Shown piece by piece: positions 44,226 through 49,466 of a stretch of DNA of 49,466 bases. Where the stretch lies: IMG/VR virus record IMGVR_UViG_3300046453_000177, positions 1 to 49,466 of that record; one strand, written 5' to 3'. The notes beneath the pieces are model-generated. The model did no database searches. It was not told the DNA's origin and saw nothing but the letters and a program-made list of their open reading frames with translations. Origin of the DNA: a virus. Position numbers and translations under genes: made by a program. Numbering within the stretch: position 1 is the stretch's first letter; each line of letters starts with the position of its first letter.

Positions 44226-45247
44226 TGGCTACTCAGCTTCAAGAGCGGAAGGCGGACCCGGTTGTCGTCCTACGCCAAAGCCTCGTCCAAATGGGCGATC
44301 AGCTTAAGATGGCGCTCCCGTCTCATATCAATGTCGAAAAATTCCAGCGCGTCACCATGACCGCGATCCAGGCCAATCCGGACCTGCTGATCGCTGACCG
44401 ACGGTCGCTGTTCGGCGCTGTCGTGAAAGCGGCGCAAGACGGCCTGTTGCCAGATGGCCGCGAGGGCGCGCTGGTGATCTTCAATACGAAAAACCGGCAG
44501 ACCAACGGATGGGACAAGAAAGTCCAGTGGATGCCGATGATCGCAGGCGTCTTGAAGAAGATCCGGCAGTCTGGCGAGATTTCGAGCGTCGACGTGCATG
44601 TCGTCCATGAGCATGACAAATTCACCTACCGTCCCGGTCTGGATGTGATGCCGGTTTTCGAGCCGGACTGGTTCGCTGATCGCGGCAAGCCGATTGGCGC
44701 CTATGCCATCGCCACACTCAAGACGGGCGAAATTATCCCGCCTGAGATCATGAACGTGGCGCAGATCGAGGCAGTGCGGAAGGTGTCCAAGGCATCTGAT
44801 AAGGGGCCGTGGGTCGATTGGTGGGGCGAGATGGCGCGCAAGACTGTCATGCGTCGGTTCGCCAAGCGGTTGCCCAGCTCGACGGATATAGAGGCTGAAT
44901 TTGAGCGCGACGAAACCATGCTGGCTAAGTCGGCCGCGTTGGCGATCTCCGCTGAACCCCAAAGCGAACACGACGACGCAGGGCAGGGCGCGGCCCAACC
45001 TGTTGGACGCCTTGATGCGCTGGAGCATCGCATTCAGGAAGAGGCCGGCGAGGGCGAAGGCCCGGCCGACATCCAGCGCGGCGAGGTGATTACGCTCGAC
45101 CAGGCCAAGGAGGTAATCGACGCCTGCGAAACGGTGATCGACGTCAATGCCAAGTTGGAATCGCTTCTCCCTGATTTGTCGGAGGAAGATGGCGACGACC
45201 TGTTCGTTCATGCCGGCGTCCGCAAGACGGAATTGGGGGCCAAGTAA
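44225..45247 (+). CDS. recT: RecT-family single-strand annealing protein
   Basis: 340 residues. LPSHINVEKFQRVTMTAIQA, PDLLIADRRSLFGAVVKAAQ, DGLLPDGREGALVIFNTKNR and QWMPMIAGVLKKIRQSGEIS are RecT core blocks. WVDWWGEMARKTVMRRFAKR closes the core. The tail is acidic, typical of the family. It anneals the single strands from the YqaJ nuclease for phage recombination and circle formation. Confidence 0.9.
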   Translation: MATQLQERKADPVVVLRQSLVQMGDQLKMALPSHINVEKFQRVTMTAIQANPDLLIADRRSLFGAVVKAAQDGLLPDGREGALVIFNTKNRQTNGWDKKVQWMPMIAGVLKKIRQSGEISSVDVHVVHEHDKFTYRPGLDVMPVFEPDWFADRGKPIGAYAIATLKTGEIIPPEIMNVAQIEAVRKVSKASDKGPWVDWWGEMARKTVMRRFAKRLPSSTDIEAEFERDETMLAKSAALAISAEPQSEHDDAGQGAAQPVGRLDALEHRIQEEAGEGEGPADIQRGEVITLDQAKEVIDACETVIDVNAKLESLLPDLSEEDGDDLFVHAGVRKTELGAK

Positions 45248-45696
45248 TGGACTGCCCCCACCCAAAATCGAAAGGCGCCAAGCGCTGCAAATCCTGCTCG
45301 GCGAAGTTCATGGCGACGGACCCGAAGATCCAGCGCAAGCGGCGCGAGGGTATCCAGCGCTATCACCAGCAGCCCGGCGTGAAACTCGAATATCGCGAGC
45401 GGATGCGTAAGGCGCTGGCCGCAAGCATGGCTGATCCGGCCCAACTGGAGCGCCGTCGCGAGCATGGCCGGTGGCTGCGCGCCAACGTTTTGACCCGGCC
45501 CGATGTGGTCGAAAAGACGCTCGCGCCTGAGACGCGGGCGAAGAGGGCGAAGTCGCTTTCATCCACCCGGATGCGCGACATCCCGGCCGCCTATCGCGAC
45601 GAATATCGACGGTTGGTCGATGGCAAGAAGGCCAGCGCCGCAGAGGCAAAGGCCATGATCCTGGAGCAATTCAAGCGCGACATGCGCGCGGCCTGA
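45247..45696 (+). CDS. Hypothetical basic phage protein (149 aa)
   Basis: N-terminus MDCPHPKSKGAKRCKSCSAK has a C-x10+-C-x2-C cluster. A basic helical middle (DPKIQRKRREGIQRYHQQPG) is followed by RDIPAAYRDEYRRLVDGKKA and SAAEAKAMILEQFKRDMRAA. The last block is frequent in alphaproteobacterial phages and may bind DNA, like small GcrA- or HNH-like factors. Start overlaps recT stop by 1 bp. Confidence 0.55.
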   Translation: MDCPHPKSKGAKRCKSCSAKFMATDPKIQRKRREGIQRYHQQPGVKLEYRERMRKALAASMADPAQLERRREHGRWLRANVLTRPDVVEKTLAPETRAKRAKSLSSTRMRDIPAAYRDEYRRLVDGKKASAAEAKAMILEQFKRDMRAA

Positions 45697-45709
45697 GAGG
45701 AGAAGAACC

Positions 45710-46036
45710 ATGTTCGTTTGGAAGAAGACGCATGACAGCATGATCGCCCATTACCGCCGGCTGTTCGATGCTCGCGGTGAGGTGATTTCCGACCGCGACG
45801 CGACGATTGGCCGGTTGCAGCGGGAAAATGCGCGACTGCTCGCGGAGGTTTCGGGCCTGCGCTCCGATGTCACCGCCGCTGAAATGGCCTACGAGGAATC
45901 GCACAAGGCGCACAAGCGCGTCGCCGCCGAACTCGCCACCCTCAAAGCCGAGCGCGACCGCCGCATGGCCCCGCTGATCGCTGCCAATGCTGCGAGGGCT
46001 GCGAAGGCTCGCGAGCGGGCGGGGAGTGTGGGGTGA
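45710..46036 (+). CDS. Coiled-coil hypothetical protein (108 aa)
   Basis: MFVWKKTHDSMIAHYRRLF, then a long coiled coil with DRDATIGRLQRENARLLAEV and AHKRVAAELATLKAERDRRM. AGGAG precedes the ATG. No family recognised; likely a dimeric scaffold or partner protein. Confidence 0.6.
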   Translation: MFVWKKTHDSMIAHYRRLFDARGEVISDRDATIGRLQRENARLLAEVSGLRSDVTAAEMAYEESHKAHKRVAAELATLKAERDRRMAPLIAANAARAAKARERAGSVG

Positions 46037-46440
46037 TGGCTGATGCTGACGCGCCATGGTGGCACACCCGCGACGAAGAGCATCTGTGGGGCGGTGAAGC
46101 TACCCGGCAAGCGGCGATCGATGCTGGCATCAACGATTATGACGGCGAGCCTTTCTATATCTGCCAGGGCAAGCACTTCCTACATCGCACGGATATCTTC
46201 GACGGCGGGCAGATCGCGGACACCTTCGATGACGCGAACGACGAATATGCTGGTGATGAAAATCCATCGTCCGATTGGAAAGCTGAACACATCGCCGAAT
46301 TGGAGGCGGAGTTGAACGCGGTCATGTCGTCTTGGGTCGCCCGCCACGGATACGAGAAGGCGTGGGGAATTGACGCCGGACCATCCGAGAGGGTGACGCA
46401 CGAAATGATCGCCACACGCAAAGCGGAACTCGCCGCCTAA
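46036..46440 (+). CDS. Hypothetical acidic protein (134 aa)
   Basis: TGATG overlap with the previous stop. DAPWWHTRDEEHLWGGEATR with DAGINDYDGEPFYICQGKHF and SDWKAEHIAELEAELNAVMS. Acidic; no domain assigned. The DYDGEPFYICQGKH segment is a recurrent small fold in phages. Confidence 0.55.
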   Translation: MADADAPWWHTRDEEHLWGGEATRQAAIDAGINDYDGEPFYICQGKHFLHRTDIFDGGQIADTFDDANDEYAGDENPSSDWKAEHIAELEAELNAVMSSWVARHGYEKAWGIDAGPSERVTHEMIATRKAELAA

Positions 46441-46537
46441 CAATCCCCACGCCTCCACCCGCGACGAACCCCCTGACGCGGACACGTTGCAGTTAGACCG
46501 CGATCTCTGAATTTGGTCATGCAACCGGGCAGCATAG

Positions 46538-46564
46538 CATCGGCGAAATGGGAAATTGCCGATG
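46538..46564 (+). repeat. 7-bp inverted repeat before a ribosome site
   Basis: CATCGGC and GCCGATG with a 13-nt loop, directly before the GGGAG site of the gene at 46576. The stretch 46441-46575 otherwise holds nothing I can identify. Confidence 0.4.
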
Positions 46565-46575
46565 CGGGAGATTTG

Positions 46576-46794
46576 ATGATGGCGACGCGAACCGTCACCT
46601 TTGAGGTCCACACCGACCAGCTTTTCGATACGCTGCACAGTATGGGTGGCGACACGTCGGGTATCGGAGCGCGCGTCATCGGCGTGCTTATGGCGGACCC
46701 CGACTTTGCCGACATTCTCGGCATGGCGATCTACGGCATCCATATGCCTGTCCACCAGACTCACGCCCACACCACGGAAGGGCAACCAGCATGA
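46576..46794 (+). CDS. Small hypothetical protein (72 aa)
   Basis: MMATRTVTFEVHTDQLFDTL, then RVIGVLMADPDFADILGMAI. GGGAG lies just upstream of 46576. A mixed alpha/beta protein of no known family. Confidence 0.5.
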   Translation: MMATRTVTFEVHTDQLFDTLHSMGGDTSGIGARVIGVLMADPDFADILGMAIYGIHMPVHQTHAHTTEGQPA

Positions 46795-46940
46795 CCCGCC
46801 CCCAACGCCCCGAAGAAACCCGCTGGCGAGCCGTCCATGCGATGGGGGATCGGAACCCGCCTATCGTGCTGCATCGGTCGCGTGCGGTCAGTGGGTTCGA
46901 GCGGCCTACTGCGGATTGTAAGCATCGGGTGATGTCGTGA
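46791..46940 (+). CDS. Short gene (49 aa)
   Basis: Starts by ATGA overlap and ends in a TGATG overlap, so coupled on both sides. MTRPQRPEETRWRAVHAMGD then RNPPIVLHRSRAVSGFERPT and a C-terminal DCKHRVMS. Basic; function unknown. Confidence 0.55.
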   Translation: MTRPQRPEETRWRAVHAMGDRNPPIVLHRSRAVSGFERPTADCKHRVMS

Positions 46941-47146
46941 TGCTTTATGTCGAGGATTTCGAGATCGGGCAGCGCTGTCCAACAGCAGCAGATCGCGGTG
47001 GTCATTATCAGTGCACTGGCGTTCTGATGTTGAGCGTCGGCGCCGACTGCACCTGCCACATCAACCCGCCTTGCCCGCCATGTACGGAAGCGCCGCTGGT
47101 ATGCACCGTCTGCGGGTGGGAAGCTGAGGATTTGGATCATGACTGA
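46940..47146 (+). CDS. Cys-rich small protein (68 aa)
   Basis: MLYVEDFEIGQRCPTAADRG, then HYQCTGVLMLSVGADCTCHI and CPPCTEAPLVCTVCGWEAED. Eight Cys in C-x-C, C-x2-C and C-x2-C pairs suggest two zinc sites, rubredoxin- or RING-like spacing. Could mediate protein contacts. Confidence 0.55.
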   Translation: MLYVEDFEIGQRCPTAADRGGHYQCTGVLMLSVGADCTCHINPPCPPCTEAPLVCTVCGWEAEDLDHD

Positions 47147-47720
47147 CACCATCGCAGAACTGCGCGCGCTGCTGGCGAAGGCGACGGGCGGGCCTTACGA
47201 TCATATGGAGGGTATGGGCATCGTCCGCGCATTGCGTGGCGATGTTGCTATCCCGCTGTTTGAAACCCGAACCCCGTGGCATGATCCGCAGCACGGTGCG
47301 CCGACTGTCCGCTTGGCAGGCGAGGTGGTTTTTCGGGCCAACAGCGAGGGCGCTAAAACGTCCGAGGCGCTGGGGCGCGAATGGAACAACGCCGCGCTGG
47401 TTACCGCTGCCCTCAACGCCCTTCCCGCCCTGCTGGATCGGGTGGAGGCGGGGGAGTGGCGGCCGATTGAGACGTTTGAAGGGCAACCTACCGGTCAAGC
47501 CAACTCCGTACTGGTCGCGGTAACTGGCGGCGACCGTCCTTCCGTGGTCGGCGAGGCGTATTTCGATCCGAGAGCCTATGGCGGAACGTGGTGGTGGGCC
47601 GGGACCGATTCCGCCGATTATCATGCCAGCCCGATCGATGAAATAATGCATGGCACGGTCACCCACTGGCGCCCGCTCCCCGATGCCCCCGCCCTCCAGC
47701 AGAAGGCCGACGCCCCATGA
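47139..47720 (+). CDS. DUF551-like phage protein (193 aa)
   Basis: The C-terminal half reads WRPIETFEGQPTGQANSVLV, then YGGTWWWAGTDSADYHASPI and THWRPLPDAPALQ, the DUF551 pattern (WxxI ... HWxPLPxxP). The N-terminal half (LRALLAKATGGPYDHMEGM, then ALVTAALNALPALLDRVEAG) resembles an Ead/Ea22-like domain. Function unknown; common in lambdoid early regions. Confidence 0.65.
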   Translation: MTDTIAELRALLAKATGGPYDHMEGMGIVRALRGDVAIPLFETRTPWHDPQHGAPTVRLAGEVVFRANSEGAKTSEALGREWNNAALVTAALNALPALLDRVEAGEWRPIETFEGQPTGQANSVLVAVTGGDRPSVVGEAYFDPRAYGGTWWWAGTDSADYHASPIDEIMHGTVTHWRPLPDAPALQQKADAP

Positions 47721-48190
47721 GCGAGATCTATCAGGCGCGAGATTTCGCGCTCAAGGCGCATGGCGATCAACGGTATGGCGATGAACCATATGGCGTTCAT
47801 CTTTTCGCCGTCGTTCAAGTCGCCCGCGATTTCAATTGCACCAGCACGCAATGGAAAGCCGCCTTCCTGCATGATGTGTTGGAAGATACGGCAGCGACAT
47901 CGGACCAAATCCTTGACCTATTTGGGCCGGAGGTGCTTGCCATAGTCTACGCCTGCACCGGGGAGGGCGAAGACAGGTACGACCGCAACCAGTCGATCTA
48001 TCGCAAGATCGCTGCGCATCCACCAGCGGCCTTCGTCAAACTGGCAGACCGGATAGCTAACGTCGAGGCGGCCGAAAAATACGATCGGCATTGGGAGCGA
48101 TACGCTCTTGAGCAGCCATCATTCTGCGCCGTGATCCGCCCACATGTTCCGACTGGAATGTGGGATCGGTTGGAAAGGGCTTTCGCATGA
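47717..48190 (+). CDS. HD-domain phosphohydrolase, MESH1/SpoT-like
   Basis: 157 residues. FALKAHGDQRYGDEPYGVHL, then AAFLHDVLEDTAATSDQILD (HD at 52-53, ED at 56-57), and FVKLADRIANVEAAEKYD (Asp111). This is the arrangement of the (p)ppGpp hydrolase MESH1/SpoT HD domain. The substrate could be ppGpp, a related nucleotide or a signalling nucleotide from defence systems. ATGA overlap with the previous gene. Confidence 0.8.
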   Translation: MSEIYQARDFALKAHGDQRYGDEPYGVHLFAVVQVARDFNCTSTQWKAAFLHDVLEDTAATSDQILDLFGPEVLAIVYACTGEGEDRYDRNQSIYRKIAAHPPAAFVKLADRIANVEAAEKYDRHWERYALEQPSFCAVIRPHVPTGMWDRLERAFA

Positions 48191-48225
48191 ACGCCATCGA
48201 CGCTGCTTTGCGGGGGGATTGAGCC

Positions 48226-48600
48226 ATGACGAAATTGATGACCGCGCAGCAGATCGCGGACGAATTCGGGCTTCCATCTTTTCGCACCGTTAGGACAATG
48301 CGCAATCAAGGGCTTCCTGCTGCAAGGCTGGGCAAAGCCTACCTCTATGACCATGACGATGTTGTCGCCTTCATCCAGGGGGCAAAGGAAACGAGATGCC
48401 AAGACCGAATCGCGGCGCCTACCTCAAGTGGATCGAGGAGAGGGGCTGCTTCTATATCCAGTGGTATGAGCAGGGACGCCCACGAAAGCGCTCGACTGGC
48501 TTTGCAGATGTGCGGGACGCAGAAAAAGCCCTCTCCGACTTCATCGTCAGCCGGCAACGTGAGCGAGTTTCCGGGCCGCGCGAACCGGGGCAACTGCTAG
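48226..48600 (+). CDS. Xis-like HTH protein (MerR type), long 3' overlap
   Basis: MTAQQIADEFGLPSFRTVRT, then MRNQGLPAARLGKAYLYDHD and DVVAFIQGAKE is a MerR/excisionase HTH of about 55 residues. The open frame continues 70 residues past the integrase ATG, through a Ser-rich stretch that reads as an out-of-frame integrase shadow. The functional part is therefore probably the first 55 residues. A GGGGGGA ribosome site lies just upstream. The likely role is directionality factor for the integrase. Confidence 0.7.
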   Translation: MTKLMTAQQIADEFGLPSFRTVRTMRNQGLPAARLGKAYLYDHDDVVAFIQGAKETRCQDRIAAPTSSGSRRGAASISSGMSRDAHESARLALQMCGTQKKPSPTSSSAGNVSEFPGRANRGNC

Positions 48601-49466
48601 TGACCGACGCGCTCGCCTATTATGTCGAGCATCATGCGGACACGACGGCGGACCCGGTGCGGATCAAGCAGGCCGTCAAGGCGCTGGTCCCATTCTGGAT
48701 CGGCTTGATGGTAGACGGCGTGACGAAAGGAACCTGCCAGCGCTACCAGAAGCAGCGGGAGAAGGCTGTTGCGACGGTGCGGCGCGAGCTGACGACATTG
48801 CGCGCGGCGATCAACTTCGCGCATAGCGAGGGCATTTTGACCCGGCCTGTTCCCGTCTGGCTACCGGAGAAGCCAGATAGCAAAGATCGCTGGCTGACGC
48901 GGGCAGAAGCGGCGCGGCTGATCAACCATGCGCGCACCGGGCGCAGCGATGTTCGCGCCTATCTGCCGCTATTCATTGTGCTGGGCCTCTATACCGGCAA
49001 GCGGAAGCAGGCGATCCTTGACCTGCGCTGGCCACAGGTGGATCTAAAGAACCGGCTGATCGATTTTCGTGGTCGGGCCGATGATGGCGAGTTGAAAGTC
49101 AAGACGAGCAAGCGGCGAGGCCGGCAACCGATTCCGAACAGGCTCATGACATTCCTGCGCCTCGCGTATGGTCGCCGCTATAGCGACATCGGTTTCGTCA
49201 TCCACGACAAGGGCAAGCGCATCCTCGACATCGGGGACGGCAAGAGCGGCAGCTTCGGCACGGCCTGCAAGCACGCCAAGCTAACCGGGGTGACGCCGCA
49301 CACGCTGCGACATACTTGCGGGACATGGCTCGCACAGAAGGGTGTGCCGCTGTTCCAGATCGGGGGCTGGCTGGACCACTCGGACAGCCGCACGACCGAA
49401 CTCTACGCGCATCATCACCCCGATTTTCAAGGCGAAGCACTGGACGCTTTCAACCGCCGAAATTGA
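48396..49466 (+). CDS. int: Tyrosine-family phage integrase
   Basis: 356 residues. Core-binding domain about 70-165. Catalytic residues by family pattern: Arg203 in TGKRKQAIL, Lys about 236-239 in VKTSKRR, His302 and Arg305 in PHTLRHT, His328 in WLDHSD, and Tyr337 in TELYAHH. The N-terminal arm-binding part (residues 1-60) begins PRPNRGAYLKWIEERGC. AAGGA before the ATG supports the start. It ends at the last base of the window, so attP/attR lies outside. Confidence 0.9.
   Translation: MPRPNRGAYLKWIEERGCFYIQWYEQGRPRKRSTGFADVRDAEKALSDFIVSRQRERVSGPREPGQLLVTDALAYYVEHHADTTADPVRIKQAVKALVPFWIGLMVDGVTKGTCQRYQKQREKAVATVRRELTTLRAAINFAHSEGILTRPVPVWLPEKPDSKDRWLTRAEAARLINHARTGRSDVRAYLPLFIVLGLYTGKRKQAILDLRWPQVDLKNRLIDFRGRADDGELKVKTSKRRGRQPIPNRLMTFLRLAYGRRYSDIGFVIHDKGKRILDIGDGKSGSFGTACKHAKLTGVTPHTLRHTCGTWLAQKGVPLFQIGGWLDHSDSRTTELYAHHHPDFQGEALDAFNRRN

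Noticed and set aside
44270-45265. 331-codon minus-strand ORF over recT
   Set aside because: Antisense to a clear RecT gene; no motif.
48187-48222. An 11-codon ORF between the HD gene and the Xis gene
   Set aside because: Very short, with the GGGGGG run better explained as the Xis ribosome site.
1-49466. CRISPR array, tRNA, rRNA or insertion sequences
   Set aside because: No regular spaced repeat array, no cloverleaf-like tRNA and no transposase was recognised. A systematic search by a dedicated tool was not possible here.

Overview
This window is an almost complete temperate phage genome (a prophage) of the long, non-contractile-tailed (siphovirus) type. The host is very probably an alphaproteobacterium, most likely a sphingomonad. 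The reasons are the high GC content, the GTTC-N7-GTTC type SOS boxes, a GapR-type DUF2312 protein, a GTA-gp10-like tail chaperone and many small hypothetical proteins of a kind I associate with sphingomonad phages. No database search was possible, so the host call is an inference. No tRNA, rRNA, insertion sequence or CRISPR array was seen.

Layout. (1) 1-1695, plus strand: an ASCH-domain gene and three small genes, followed by a minus-strand gene at 1682-1948 with an SOS-like box at its start. (2) 39074 down to 2127, minus strand: one long early-to-late transcription unit. In order of transcription it runs: a small Cro-position protein; Zn-finger proteins; a C5, a Dam-type and an N6/N4-type DNA methyltransferase; GapR; RusA; a replication initiator and a loader-like protein; small and large terminase; portal; Mu-F head protein; DUF2213 protease/scaffold; decoration protein; major capsid; connectors; tail tube; tail chaperones; tape measure; tail tip; fibre with SGNH hydrolase; lysis genes; tailspike. 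It is interrupted by plus-strand cargo genes at 17884-18171 and 19744-20285 and by a Rha/KilAC antirepressor. (3) 39166-41131, plus strand: CI-like repressor followed by a two-gene cassette (DUF6978-like and DUF1828-like), closed by an intrinsic terminator. (4) 41342-49466, plus strand: early right operon with small proteins, a YqaJ exonuclease and RecT pair, an HD hydrolase, a Xis-like protein and a tyrosine integrase that ends at the last base.

Logic. The repressor region is wired like lambda. A GTGTGT-N4-ACACAC operator fills the 17-bp spacer of both early promoters, one firing left (39083-39111) and one firing right (41231-41259), with the repressor gene between them. The two genes beside cI sit where lambda keeps rexAB, so they are the best candidates here for an uncharacterised prophage-expressed exclusion or immunity system. 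The portal carries a C-terminal 2H-phosphodiesterase domain like the anti-CBASS protein Acb1.

Unusual structure. A 9-bp sequence (CGTCCGTAG on the coding strand) occurs eight times, always at gene boundaries of the minus-strand structural region and always in the same orientation; I know of no description of it. Other points are a 9-A slippery run giving a -1 frameshift tail-chaperone fusion, a nested in-frame scaffold start inside the protease gene, a large terminase that appears to start with CTG, a leader with mutually exclusive hairpins over a ribosome-binding site, and a 241-codon ORF overprinting the C5 methyltransferase. Many genes are joined by ATGA/GTGA four-base overlaps; this pattern was used to place starts and to recover several genes of fewer than 60 codons.
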